Of a stretch of 64,000 nucleotides of DNA, positions 27,702-36,054 are shown piece after piece; the first letter of the stretch is position 1; every line of letters begins with the position of its first letter. The notes under the pieces were generated by a model. The model saw only the letters and a list, made by a program, of their open reading frames with translations, had not been told where the DNA came from and searched no databases. This DNA comes from Bradyrhizobium sediminis. Lineage in GTDB: Bacteria; Pseudomonadota; Alphaproteobacteria; Rhizobiales; Xanthobacteraceae. The DNA lies in assembly GCF_018736105.1 (NCBI RefSeq), contig NZ_CP076135.1, forward strand, positions 4,028,001 to 4,092,000. The letters run 5' to 3'. The translations under genes were made by a program, and so were the position numbers.

Positions 27702-27871
27702 GACGCGCAGGGTAGATTTCCGGCGGCGGGTCCCCTCCTCGCAGCGCACAACAGCCCACCTGCGGCTGCCACCGCCAAGTGTCGCGAGGGTCCCGTCTGC
27801 TGTACGGCCGCACCCTGACGGGATAGGCTTGGCTCGATACTAAGTAACCTGCTTTAAGTGGGCCTTCTCGA

Positions 27872-28698
27872 ATGGACCAAGGCAAAAGCGCCCGGCCTCA
27901 AGAATCCATGGCGGCCGAAGCATTTGCCGCGCTGGTCGGCGGCCGGCAAATTTCGCCCTTCTCCTCAAGGCCCGGTGGTCTCAGCGTCGATGACGCTTAC
28001 CGCCTGACACCGCTTGTGCGGCAGATGTACGAAGCCAGCGGCGCTAGAACTGCGGGCCGCAAAATCGGCTTCACCAATCGCACGATCTGGACACAATACG
28101 GCGTCTATGCCCCGATCTGGGGCTATGTGTGTTCGACCGCAGCGTGCGCGATCTTGCCGCCGTCGATACGCTGTCATTGGCACCGTTTTCCGAGCCACGC
28201 ATCGAGCCGGAAATCGTATTCGGCCTTTCGGCAGCGCCATCGGCGCAGATGGACGAGGCGGCCTTGTCGTCTTGCATCGATTGGGTCGCACTCGGCTTCG
28301 AGATCGTGCAGTCGATCTTTCCGGGGTGGAAATTTTCCGCAGCCGATACGGTTGCCGCCAACGGCGTACACGGCGCGCTGCTGATTGGACCGCGTCATCC
28401 GTTTGCGCCGCAATCGGCGGAATGGCAACGAACGCTGCCGGCATTCCGGATCGACCTGAGTTGCGGCGGGCGACCGATCGACCGAGGCCATGCCGAGAAC
28501 GTGCTGGGCGGCCCGCTCTCGGCATTACGCCATCTCGTCGGATTGCTGGCGAACGATCCCTTCAACCCGCCGCTCGCGGCCGGCGAGATCGTCAGCACCG
28601 GCACGCTGACAAAGGCCATGCCCGTCGCTGCCGGCGAGACATGGACCGCGGTGCCAACGGGAATAGCACTTGACGAAATCCGTCTCCGTTTTGTCTGA
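27872..28698 (+). pseudogene. 2-keto-4-pentenoate hydratase-like gene, frameshifted
   Basis: Codons from 27872 encode the N-terminus of an MhpD-family hydratase (GRKIGFTNRTIWTQYGVYAPIWGYV). At about 28127-28131 the DNA reads GTGTGTTC. Removing two bases (one GT/TG unit) joins this to FDRSVRDLAAVDTLSL, and the rest stays open to 28698 (PRIEPEIVFGL, GALLIGPRHP, STGTLTKAMPV). The restored protein would have about 274 residues. Either a dinucleotide duplication inactivated the gene or the base calls are wrong. It would hydrate 2-hydroxypentadienoate-type products of meta-cleavage. Confidence 0.82.
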
Positions 28699-28711
28699 GA
28701 CGCTGCGGCTA

Positions 28712-29065
28712 TCAGAATTTACCCTTCGACGCATCCTTGGCCGCCGTCATGACGCCGCCGGTGATCTGTCTCATATGCTCTCCGGCATTGGTAAACTGGC
28801 TCTTCAGGAATTCCGACTGAATTCGCATCGCCTCCTGGAGATCGGTCGCATGAACCAGCCTGCGCGCATGATCGAACGCGGCCTTCATGTTCTGTTCGGT
28901 GAAGGATAGCGCCTGCTTCGACATCTCCGTTCCCGGATTCGGAATCGACTCCATCGATTTGCCCGCGGCATCAAAGAACATCCCGAAGGCCTTTTCCGCC
29001 TGGTCGATCGTCTTTTCGGCCAACTCGCGCAATTCGGCCGGAACTTCCAATTTCGGTTCGATCAT
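28712..29065 (-). CDS. Phasin-family protein
   Basis: A 117-residue amphipathic helical protein of Phasin_2 type: VPAELRELAEKTIDQAEKAF, then QNMKAAFDHARRLVHATDLQEAM and LKSQFTNAGEHMRQI (read in parts). This is a canonical PHA-granule surface protein and a clearer match than the one at 3.2-3.6 kb. It stands alone, convergent with the hydratase remnant. Confidence 0.88.
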   Translation of the reverse strand: MIEPKLEVPAELRELAEKTIDQAEKAFGMFFDAAGKSMESIPNPGTEMSKQALSFTEQNMKAAFDHARRLVHATDLQEAMRIQSEFLKSQFTNAGEHMRQITGGVMTAAKDASKGKF

Positions 29066-29146
29066 TCCACCATCCTCCAGTTTGAACTCAAGCTACCACA
29101 TTTCGGCAGCGGCGTCTTTGCAGAGTTTGCCTGGCCCCGGCGCGGG

Positions 29147-29323
29147 TCAGCTTACCGGAACGACACGGCTCTCGATCATGCCCCGGATCTTGTTACCTCG
29201 GCCCCGGGGAGCCGACATCGCAATTGGCTCTGCCGGCACTGGAATTTCCCGGCACTTGCCGCAGCTGCACGACCCGCAGCTGCCGCAGGCAGCAGCCTCT
29301 GCCGGCTTCTGCGAAACAGTCAC
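29147..29323 (-). CDS. Possible Cys-rich 58-residue peptide
   Basis: A GTG-initiated ORF with five Cys in twelve residues (CGSCGSCSCGKC, residues 13-24), then a Pro-rich and basic tail ending VVPVS. The Cys spacing suggests metal or Fe-S binding. No good ribosome site precedes it, and an FNR/FixK-type box abuts its start (29327-29340), so it may not be translated. It is the only coding candidate in the 438-base gap 29066-29503. Confidence 0.3.
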   Translation of the reverse strand: MTVSQKPAEAAACGSCGSCSCGKCREIPVPAEPIAMSAPRGRGNKIRGMIESRVVPVS

Positions 29324-29326
29324 CTT

Positions 29327-29340
29327 TTGATCAAGGTCAA
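29327..29340 (+). promoter_or_regulatory. FNR/FixK-type box upstream of the DUF6894 gene
   Basis: TTGATCAAGGTCAA matches TTGAY-N4-RTCAA exactly. On the plus strand a loose -10 (TATCAT, 29368-29373) follows at a slightly long distance. The target is probably the gene at 29504, with a leader of over 100 nt. Confidence 0.5.
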
Positions 29341-29503
29341 GACCGCCGCCGCTGATTAGTGCTCATTTATCATTGTAAAGGAAGATCGCGGTCGATCGAG
29401 TTCGGAGCAGGCTTCCTTGTACGCTGGGTCACGGATGCCCCTGAGCGCTCGCTGCCGGGAGCGTCCGTCTTCTTCAACAATTGCGGCCGCCGCAGAGATC
29501 GTA

Positions 29504-29749
29504 ATGCGAACCTATTATTTCGACGTGAAGGACGGCATTCCAACCAGAGACCGAAAGGGACTGAAATTTCCTAACGCTGTGGGTGCGATTGAGCATAGCA
29601 AGGAGCTCGCGCGGTTGCTCAGGCATGACCCCCGGCTCAAGGATCGCAGCCTTTCGATCGTCGTCGTCGACGAGTCCGGCACCGAGGTTCATCGCGAGCC
29701 GGTTTACCCGGACGAGGCAAGGCCCGGCATCTCCCTTACGAAGACCTGA
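29504..29749 (+). CDS. DUF6894 small protein
   Basis: An 81-residue soluble protein with the DUF6894 pattern: MRTYYFDVKDGIPTRDRKGL, then AVGAIEHSKELARLLR and LSIVVVDESGTEVHREPV. These are abundant small paralogues in bradyrhizobia with no assigned function. The ATG at 29504 fits the family start; the longer frame from 29417 does not. Confidence 0.8.
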   Translation: MRTYYFDVKDGIPTRDRKGLKFPNAVGAIEHSKELARLLRHDPRLKDRSLSIVVVDESGTEVHREPVYPDEARPGISLTKT

Positions 29750-29867
29750 CGACAGTCAAGTGGGGGCGCGGCTCCGACCTTGGCATGCCTTCTTCGCCGC
29801 TATGCTTGCCGCAATGGCTGAAACCAACGCAAGAAATGGACCTTCACTGCCTCGTCTGTGGCGTCAG

Positions 29868-30518
29868 CTAGCGGAACAGCTTCTTCGCGCAGGATAGCAG
29901 CGCCGACATCGTGCTTTCCTTGAAATCATAGATTGCTACGACATCGACCTTCCGGGGAACGGAGGCAGAGCTCACAACGATGAATTCGCCGCGGGCACGA
30001 GCGACGATCTCCAAAAATGATCTGGTGTCGCCATTTGTCACAACGATGAATCCGCTGCCGTATCTGGTTGCGATATTCGGCGTGTAATTCGCCGCGCCGT
30101 CATAGACCTGGATCGGCTCGTATTCACCCGTCACCTTCATGTCGCCGCCAACCAGCTTCGTCAGTTGTTTGCCGGCAAACACCTGCAGCGGCGGCTTTGG
30201 AATCGAATCGGCCGGTAACGGGCCGTCGCCATAGGCGAGACGGATGAAGGCCCCATCGGCGCTAACGCCGATATCGAGCATGTGGCTGCTTCCCTGCTCG
30301 CGGAAGAAACACGCTTGCTTGACCACATTCGACTTCCCGACATTGACGTGTTCGGTACTGCTGAAGGTCGACGTTCTAACCAGGTCCCCAATCGTATCGC
30401 CACTCCCCTGCGACTGAGCCGAACCTGCCGCGACGAGTGCCCCGATTACGAGGGGTGCCACAAGGCACGGACGCCCCCATTCCCGCAACGTGCCGACAAT
30501 TCTGATAGCGGCGCCCAT
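29868..30518 (-). CDS. Hypothetical secreted protein
   Basis: A 216-residue protein with an N-terminal hydrophobic signal (LVAPLVIGALVAAGSAQSQ). The globular domain contains TRYGSGFIVVTNGDTRSFLE and ends LLSCAKKLFR. Two Cys (QACFFR and LSCAKK) may pair in the periplasm. The ATG at 30518 with AAGGGGA upstream is preferred to one at 30548. I recognise no family. Confidence 0.6.
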   Translation of the reverse strand: MGAAIRIVGTLREWGRPCLVAPLVIGALVAAGSAQSQGSGDTIGDLVRTSTFSSTEHVNVGKSNVVKQACFFREQGSSHMLDIGVSADGAFIRLAYGDGPLPADSIPKPPLQVFAGKQLTKLVGGDMKVTGEYEPIQVYDGAANYTPNIATRYGSGFIVVTNGDTRSFLEIVARARGEFIVVSSASVPRKVDVVAIYDFKESTMSALLSCAKKLFR

Positions 30519-30724
30519 CGCTGTTCCCCTTCCGCAGTGCATACGCAACGGTCGCTTGGCCAGACACCGGCGTCAAATCTTAAGTGATGAGACGCAAGAG
30601 AAGGCCGCGTTCAACCTGAGCATGAAGAAGCATGGTTAAAGGGCAATGATATATCTCTCGGGGCGGCAGTGCAAAAACCAACGCTCTGCACCAAACGACC
30701 AATAGCCGCGCACTTCTGTCGCGA

Positions 30725-31441
30725 TCAATGCGGCGCCCCAATTTGTTCAAGCGCGGGGAAATTGCCGACTTGAAGAGTGCCGTCCGACACCTCCACGATA
30801 CCGCGATCGCGGAAAAGGCTGAGGACCCTACTCACATGGACTTTCGTGAGTCCGACGGCATCGGCGATGTGTTGCTGGCGCAACGGAAAGGGATAACGCT
30901 GTTCGCGGATCACGCTTCGGGCCGAGATCTGTCGCATAAGGTGCAGTAGTAAATGAGCAATGCGCTCTTCCGCGGAATATTGGCCGAGCGCAGTCTGCAT
31001 CTTATCCGCGGCTTCGCTCTCTGCGGTGCAAGATGCTGCCAACGCCATCAAAATGTTGGGATTGACAACGAGTCTTGCTTGGACTTCCGCACGTCGCATT
31101 CCGCTTATTTGAACCTCCGTCAACGCTTTGACCGAGAAGTGGAATCGCTCCTCAAACACCGAGGTTGCGGAGAAGAGATCGCCGGGCAGCAGGAAATTCA
31201 ATATCTGTCTGCGGCCGTCGGGCAACTGCAAGTACCGAAATCCCCAACCACCGCACAGCAGGAAGACGTCCTCAGATACCTGGTTTCGAGTGGCGATCTG
31301 CTTGCCTGCCGGGACGATACGATAATGCTGCCAATTTGCGTCTTGCTGCGCACGCAATCTCTCGGGGCGTTCCTCCAATAGCGTGCCGCAGAAGCTCTGA
31401 TCGCGGTGCGGGCACATTGTGCAAGGTGACACGCTTTGCAT
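30725..31441 (-). CDS. CRP/FNR-family regulator with N-terminal cysteine cluster
   Basis: A 238-residue regulator. Residues 1-18 hold Cys7, Cys10 and Cys18 in a CX2CX7C pattern like that of rhizobial FnrN, suggesting an oxygen-sensitive Fe-S cluster. A cyclic-nucleotide-type beta-roll follows (FLLCGGWGFRYLQLPDGRRQ), then a helical linker and a C-terminal helix-turn-helix (QHIADAVGLTKVHVSRVLSLF). The recognition helix keeps Ser-Arg but lacks the Glu of classic FNR. The ATG at 31441 is chosen because the Cys cluster starts there; the frame stays open to 31522. Boxes at 31547 and 31683 lie upstream. Confidence 0.88.
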   Translation of the reverse strand: MQSVSPCTMCPHRDQSFCGTLLEERPERLRAQQDANWQHYRIVPAGKQIATRNQVSEDVFLLCGGWGFRYLQLPDGRRQILNFLLPGDLFSATSVFEERFHFSVKALTEVQISGMRRAEVQARLVVNPNILMALAASCTAESEAADKMQTALGQYSAEERIAHLLLHLMRQISARSVIREQRYPFPLRQQHIADAVGLTKVHVSRVLSLFRDRGIVEVSDGTLQVGNFPALEQIGAPH

Positions 31442-31546
31442 GGAGTCTTCGTTGACCAGAATGAGGAAGACGTCACATTTCCTAACAAGAGCGGCGCGAT
31501 TCTCCTGGCCCGGATTACGCATGGCAGATATGCCAAGTTTCTAGAA

Positions 31547-31560
31547 TTGATCCACATCAA
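31547..31560 (-). promoter_or_regulatory. Perfect FNR/FixK-type box upstream of the CRP/FNR gene
   Basis: TTGATCCACATCAA is a full match to TTGAT-N4-ATCAA. It lies in the 465-base region 31442-31906 between the regulator and the chemoreceptor. The matching -10 for the regulator is weak, so autoregulation or FixK control is likely but the start site is unclear. Confidence 0.55.
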
Positions 31561-31682
31561 TGCAATTGGATCAAACCTCCGCGCCTGCGACGAAACCACG
31601 CAGCAACGGAGCGAAGCGAAGGCTCCAAGATTGCATCCAGCACATGAAAATTCGCGCGGCGTCGCAGCGGCACCCTTTCAAG

Positions 31683-31696
31683 TTGATCTAGATTAA
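31683..31696. promoter_or_regulatory. Imperfect FNR/FixK-type box before the chemoreceptor gene
   Basis: TTGATCTAGATTAA differs from the consensus at one position of the second half-site. It is 130 bp from the box at 31547 and upstream of the chemoreceptor. No good -10 sits at the expected distance. Confidence 0.35.
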
Positions 31697-31906
31697 CAAT
31701 CTGCATCAACTTGCAGAGATCCATCTTAACCCAGAATCAACAATGATCTCAGGATAGAAAAGTCGATGCCCGTAATACTACGGGGGATGGAGGAGCACGA
31801 ACTCCACCGACGCCATTCAAGATCACGAGTGCCGGATGCGTCTTATGCGCATCTACCAAGACCGCGAACTACTTCCCCTGGGCAAATCAATCAGAGAGAC
31901 ACCGCC

Positions 31907-34009
31907 GTGGCATCCTTACAATTGAACATTCGAGGACGACTGATTCTTGGTTTCAGCGTCCTTTGCCTTCTCCTGGCCGGTGTGGTCGGCACCAGCATCC
32001 TCAAGGTTCACACGGTCAGCGAATCCACCGACCGCACCGTCAACCTTCGGGTTCCGACCGCCATGACCGCCAGCGACCTGGTGGCCGGAATTTACGCGTC
32101 ACTCGCTTCGCTGCGCGGCTGGCTCGTCACCGGCAACGAAGCCTTCAAGACCGAGCGCGCCGGGCTCTGGAAGGAGATCCAGACCCGCGGGTCCGAGATG
32201 GATCGCCTGTCCGGCAACTGGACCATCGAGCAGAACAAGCAGGACTGGAAACAAGCCAAGCCGCTGCTTGACGAATTGCGTAGCGCGCAAGACAAGGCCG
32301 AGGCGATCGCTCACACCATCGACGAACAGCCCGCGGCCAAGATCCTTGCCACCGAGGCCGCCCCCCTCGCCAGGCTCATGCTGCAGAAGGCGACTTCCAT
32401 CATCGATGAGGAGGGCAACATTGCCTCGACCGATCAGCGCAAGAGCCTGTTGATCGCCTTTGCCGATATGCGCGGCAGCATGGCGATGGCGATCGGCGCG
32501 ATACGAGCCTATCTGCTGACGGCCGACAAGGCGTTCAAAACGGAGTTCGAGGAACTCTGGGCGCTCAATCAAAAGAAATTCGATGCGCTGTCGCAGCGGC
32601 GGTCGGAAATGACCAGCGACCAGCAGAAGGCCTTCGACGAACTCGTCGCGGCGCGTGCCAAGTTCGCGCCTTTGCCGCAGAAGATGTTCGATATCCGGGC
32701 ATCGGACCGCTGGAATATGGCGCAATGGTTCCTGACCAACGAAGCCGCCCCCCGCGCCAACAAACTGCTCGACATCTTCGCGGGAGCGAAAGATACCGCG
32801 GGCTCGCGTTCGGGCGGAATGGTCTCACGACAACAAAACAGTCTGAAGGCCGACGGAGCGGCGGTTCTGGCTGAAACCAATTTCCTCACGACGCTGCTTT
32901 GGGTGCTGATGGGCGTCGGCATCGGCGTCGCCGCGACCGTGGTCTACCTGACCAATCGGTCGATCGTGCCACCTATTCTCAAGATGGTGGCCGCGATGGG
33001 GCAGCTTGCCGGCGGCGATCACTCCGTCGAAATTCCGGCGACCGACAAGAAGGACGAGATCGGCCTGATGGCCAGAGCAGTCCTGATCTTCAAGGAGAAC
33101 ATGATCAGGGCCAAGGAGCTGGCCGCCAAGGAAGCCGAAGCCATAAGCGCGCGTGTTGCGCGTGCGGCGCGGGTGAACAGCCTGACCGAGACGTTCGATG
33201 CGGATATCTCGACGGTGCTGAGGTCAGTGGCATCGGCCTCGACCGAGTTGCAGGCGACCGCATCGTCGATGACGGCAACGGCTGAGGAGACCAGCAATCA
33301 GGCGACCGCCGTGGCGGCGGCGACTGAAGAAGCATCTACCAACGTGCAAACGGTCGCGGCGGCGTCAGAAGAATTGGCCAGTTCCGTCACCGAGATCAGC
33401 CGTCAGGTAGCCCAATCGGCCGCGATCGCCCAGAAGGCCGTGGCGGAGGCCGATCGCACCAATACGACGGTGCAGGGACTGTTCAATGACGCCGCCAGCA
33501 TTGGCGACGTCGTCAAGCTGATCAGCGATATCGCCGGCCAGACCAACCTGCTCGCGCTCAACGCCACGATCGAAGCGGCACGCGCCGGCGAGGCCGGCCG
33601 GGGATTCGCCGTGGTAGCCGCCGAGGTCAAGAGTCTCGCCGAACAAACCGCAAAGGCAACGGATCAGATCAGTGCCCAGATTTCGTCGATCCAGACCTCA
33701 TCCAGCGAGGCCGTCGGCGCCATCAAGGGGATCACCACCACGATCAACGATATGAACGAGATTGCCTCGGCGATTGCCAGCGCGGTGGAAGAACAGGGCT
33801 CGGCCACACAGGAGATCGCACGCAACGTGCAGCAGGCGGCGCTCGGCACCGGTGAAATCTCATCGAACGTGGCCGGTGTTCAGCAAGCCGCCGGCGATAC
33901 CGGCGCCGCGGCACATCAGGTGCTGCAGGCGTCCAACGAATTGTCGAGGCAGTCCGAAACGATGCGGGCCCACGTCGAAGCCTTCCTCAGCAACATCAAG
34001 GCCGCTTGA
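31907..34009 (+). CDS. Methyl-accepting chemotaxis protein
   Basis: A 700-residue receptor. The first membrane helix ([17 protein letters not shown]) starts a few residues in, followed by a large helical periplasmic sensor of about 320 residues. A second helix ([19 protein letters not shown]), a HAMP domain (with [21 protein letters not shown] start) and a signalling domain with [20 protein letters not shown] and [17 protein letters not shown] (read in parts) follow. The GTG at 31907 is taken as start because the membrane helix follows closely; an ATG at 31766 gives 47 extra residues. The ligand is unknown. No other chemotaxis gene is nearby. Confidence 0.92.
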   Translation: MASLQLNIRGRLILGFSVLCLLLAGVVGTSILKVHTVSESTDRTVNLRVPTAMTASDLVAGIYASLASLRGWLVTGNEAFKTERAGLWKEIQTRGSEMDRLSGNWTIEQNKQDWKQAKPLLDELRSAQDKAEAIAHTIDEQPAAKILATEAAPLARLMLQKATSIIDEEGNIASTDQRKSLLIAFADMRGSMAMAIGAIRAYLLTADKAFKTEFEELWALNQKKFDALSQRRSEMTSDQQKAFDELVAARAKFAPLPQKMFDIRASDRWNMAQWFLTNEAAPRANKLLDIFAGAKDTAGSRSGGMVSRQQNSLKADGAAVLAETNFLTTLLWVLMGVGIGVAATVVYLTNRSIVPPILKMVAAMGQLAGGDHSVEIPATDKKDEIGLMARAVLIFKENMIRAKELAAKEAEAISARVARAARVNSLTETFDADISTVLRSVASASTELQATASSMTATAEETSNQATAVAAATEEASTNVQTVAAASEELASSVTEISRQVAQSAAIAQKAVAEADRTNTTVQGLFNDAASIGDVVKLISDIAGQTNLLALNATIEAARAGEAGRGFAVVAAEVKSLAEQTAKATDQISAQISSIQTSSSEAVGAIKGITTTINDMNEIASAIASAVEEQGSATQEIARNVQQAALGTGEISSNVAGVQQAAGDTGAAAHQVLQASNELSRQSETMRAHVEAFLSNIKAA

Positions 34010-34024
34010 TCGCAATCAGACAAA

Positions 34025-34049
34025 CTCTCCGCGCCCCGGGCGCGGAGAG
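34025..34049. terminator. Perfect 11-bp hairpin between convergent genes
   Basis: CTCTCCGCGCC (34025-34035) pairs with GGCGCGGAGAG (34039-34049) around a 3-base loop. It lies between the chemoreceptor stop and the oxidase stop and probably ends both transcripts, though neither side has a long T-run. Confidence 0.6.
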
Positions 34050-34058
34050 GACCGGCCG

Positions 34059-35189
34059 TCAATAGCGGTAGGGCTCAATGTCCAGCAGCGGGAATGCGCT
34101 GAACACATGAGGCAGATTGGTCGGCGTCGCCGGGTGCAGATAGGACTTGTCGAGTTCGGAGAAACTCGTCACGCCGAGCAGTCCCAGGCACCGCATCACC
34201 TCGTCCTCCAGCAATTCCAGCATCCGCACGACGCCGGCCTCGCCCGCAGCCGCGAGCGCCCAGCATTGCAGGCGGCCGACCCCGACGAGATCGGCTCCCA
34301 TTGCGATCGCCTTGACGATGTCGGTGCCGCGGCAAAACGAACCGTCGACCATGATCCTGGCACGGCCGGCGACGGCGGCGACGATTTCGGGCAACACCTG
34401 CATGGCACCACGGCCATGGTCGAGCTGACGGCCGCCGTGATTTGACACATAGATCCAGTCAACCCCGTGGTCCAGCGCAATCGCCGTATCCTCTGCGGTC
34501 GCGATCCCCTTGATGACAAGCGGGATCTTGAACTTGTCCTTGATCAGCTTCACGGTGCGCCACTCCAGCCCCTTCTGGAAGTCGCCCCCGGTGGCGCGCA
34601 CGCGGCTGGCGCGGACGTAGCGCTTGGCGATATCGCGTTCGCGCCGGCTGTAATGCGCGGTATCCACGGTCAGGCAGAACGCGGTGTAGCCATTGGCGAT
34701 GGCGCGGCCGACGCAATCTTCGACGAAAGCATCGCCACCGCGAACGTAGAGCTGAAATATGCGCAAGGTGTCGGGCGCTGCCTCGGCGGTCTTCTCGAGC
34801 CCCGGTTCGGTCACCGAACTCAGCATGTGGGCGGCGCCGAACGCGCCAGCCCCGCGCGCCACGGCCGCGCCTGCGTCGGGGTCGAACATCTCCAGCGCGC
34901 CGACCGGCGCCAACATGACAGGCAATCGCAATTTACGGCCAAACACCTCGACGGACGTGTCGACTTTGGCGACGTTACGCAGCACGCGCGGCCGGAACGC
35001 AATCTCGTCGAGCGCCATGCGGTTGCGGCGCAAGGTGGTCTCGGTCTCGGCCGCGCCGACAATATAGTCCCAGGCGTTCTGATTGAGGTTCGTGCGCGCC
35101 TTGCGTACGAATTCGTGAAGGTTTTGGAACTCTTCGCCGCTCGCGCCAAGTTCCACGTCCATCGGCCGAATGGGCGTCCCGTCGTTCAT
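34059..35189 (-). CDS. FMN-dependent alpha-hydroxy-acid oxidase/dehydrogenase
   Basis: A 376-residue flavoprotein of the LldD/glycolate-oxidase family. It oxidises L-2-hydroxy acids to 2-keto acids. The signature SNHGGRQLDH carries the catalytic His and Arg. VIKGIATAEDTAIAL and RIMVDGSFCRGTDIVKAI bind FMN phosphate (Ser/Phe replace the usual Gly/Ile). The start at 35189 has GGGGGAGAAAC upstream; the frame extends to 35231. Lactate, glycolate or another hydroxy acid are equally possible substrates. Confidence 0.88.
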   Translation of the reverse strand: MNDGTPIRPMDVELGASGEEFQNLHEFVRKARTNLNQNAWDYIVGAAETETTLRRNRMALDEIAFRPRVLRNVAKVDTSVEVFGRKLRLPVMLAPVGALEMFDPDAGAAVARGAGAFGAAHMLSSVTEPGLEKTAEAAPDTLRIFQLYVRGGDAFVEDCVGRAIANGYTAFCLTVDTAHYSRRERDIAKRYVRASRVRATGGDFQKGLEWRTVKLIKDKFKIPLVIKGIATAEDTAIALDHGVDWIYVSNHGGRQLDHGRGAMQVLPEIVAAVAGRARIMVDGSFCRGTDIVKAIAMGADLVGVGRLQCWALAAAGEAGVVRMLELLEDEVMRCLGLLGVTSFSELDKSYLHPATPTNLPHVFSAFPLLDIEPYRY

Positions 35190-35427
35190 GGTGTTTCTCC
35201 CCCGCTTTTTGAGGACAATAGCCGCTGCCAACAGACTGGAAAAGCTACCGCCCGGGGCGCTTTTTTGAGGCCCGAATTGCGACCCCCGCCCCCGCCGCCC
35301 ATTAAGCAGCCCGCGCCGGATAAGGACACATAAAGGTGAGGTGTAAAGCCATTCACATGGCTGCGTTGCAGTCCGCGCTAATCAAACGGCGCAGACTCTT
35401 AGGGGGAGAGCCGAACGGAGGTTTCCC

Positions 35428-35616
35428 ATGAAGCGCCTGATGGTTTCTGCTGTTGCGGCGGTCGTCATGCTCGCTGCTACGCCTTCGGCGGAACGTCCCG
35501 CCGGATCCGCAGGCATGATGTCGTTGCAGGGCTTTCAAGTCTCGAGCGACGTCAGCAAGCTCCCGATCGAGGACTTCGCGGATCAGTCGCTGGTCTTTTC
35601 GAAGGCGGCGCGATAG
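35428..35616 (+). CDS. Small secreted protein
   Basis: A 62-residue protein: signal peptide MKRLMVSAVAAVVMLAATPS, then a short mature part with SLQGFQVSSDVSKLPIEDF. GGAGG lies 6 nt before the ATG, which strongly supports translation. I know no function. Confidence 0.6.
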   Translation: MKRLMVSAVAAVVMLAATPSAERPAGSAGMMSLQGFQVSSDVSKLPIEDFADQSLVFSKAAR

Positions 35617-35625
35617 GCCGCTCTG

Positions 35626-35754
35626 TCACTGGCTGGCGATTTGCACCGGCGCAGAATGGAAAATTCCCGCCCCGGAGACCTGCGATGCGATCAAGAATGC
35701 CGCCATGACCGCCGGCACGCTGATGAATCTCAAGAATTGATCCATAGAAAGCAT
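35626..35754 (-). CDS. Tiny membrane or secreted peptide
   Basis: A 42-residue ORF: MLSMDQFLRFISVPAVMAAF then LIASQVSGAG and a short polar tail. One hydrophobic helix could be a signal or anchor. GGGGGAC lies 7 nt upstream. It is too short for standard gene callers. It lies downstream of the terminator of the next gene, so it needs its own promoter or read-through. Confidence 0.4.
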   Translation of the reverse strand: MLSMDQFLRFISVPAVMAAFLIASQVSGAGIFHSAPVQIASQ

Positions 35755-35782
35755 CGTTGTCGTCCCCCAGGTAGCCAAATGG

Positions 35783-35806
35783 AAAAAGCCGGCCCCCACA
35801 GCCGGC
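35783..35806 (-). terminator. Intrinsic terminator of the 36-residue peptide gene
   Basis: On the minus strand GCCGGC (35806-35801) and GCCGGC (35793-35788) pair around a short loop and are followed by five T (35787-35783). It starts 1 bp after the stop codon. Confidence 0.7.
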
Positions 35807-35807
35807 T

Positions 35808-35918
35808 TCAGTTCGCGCCTTGCGTCATCTGTTGATCGCCGGTCAGAAGCTGATCCGTATAGGCCGCCCCCGAGACCGTGAGCAGCGCCAGAATCGAAAT
35901 GACGGCCAGCGTTTTCAT
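35808..35918 (-). CDS. Tiny secreted peptide
   Basis: A 36-residue ORF: MKTLAVISILALLTVSGAAY as signal peptide, then TDQLLTGDQQMTQGAN. It is followed at once by an intrinsic terminator, which supports a real transcription unit. Similar short peptides are common in bradyrhizobia. Function unknown. Confidence 0.5.
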   Translation of the reverse strand: MKTLAVISILALLTVSGAAYTDQLLTGDQQMTQGAN

Positions 35919-36007
35919 GGCACCATCGTCATTTTCGATTGTGGCCGAAAATGTCAGAGCTTGGCACATTTTCGGGACCAACCGGAGAAACATCGTGGCG
36001 GCGATCC

Positions 36008-36049
36008 TTGACCCTTGTCAAACCGATGTAGCCCATAGACGGCTATCAT
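36008..36049 (+). promoter_or_regulatory. FNR/FixK-type promoter for the LapG-like protease
   Basis: TTGACCCTTGTCAA (36008-36021) is a perfect palindrome fitting TTGAY-N4-RTCAA. TATCAT (36044-36049) lies exactly 29.5 bp from its centre, the class II spacing. The predicted start, about 36056, coincides with the ATG at 36055, so the message may be leaderless. Confidence 0.55.
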
Positions 36050-36054
36050 TAATC

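Noticed and set aside
35641..35835. Plus-strand 64-codon ORF
   Set aside because: No ribosome site, Arg/Cys-rich shadow composition, and it crosses an intrinsic terminator and two better-supported tiny minus-strand genes.
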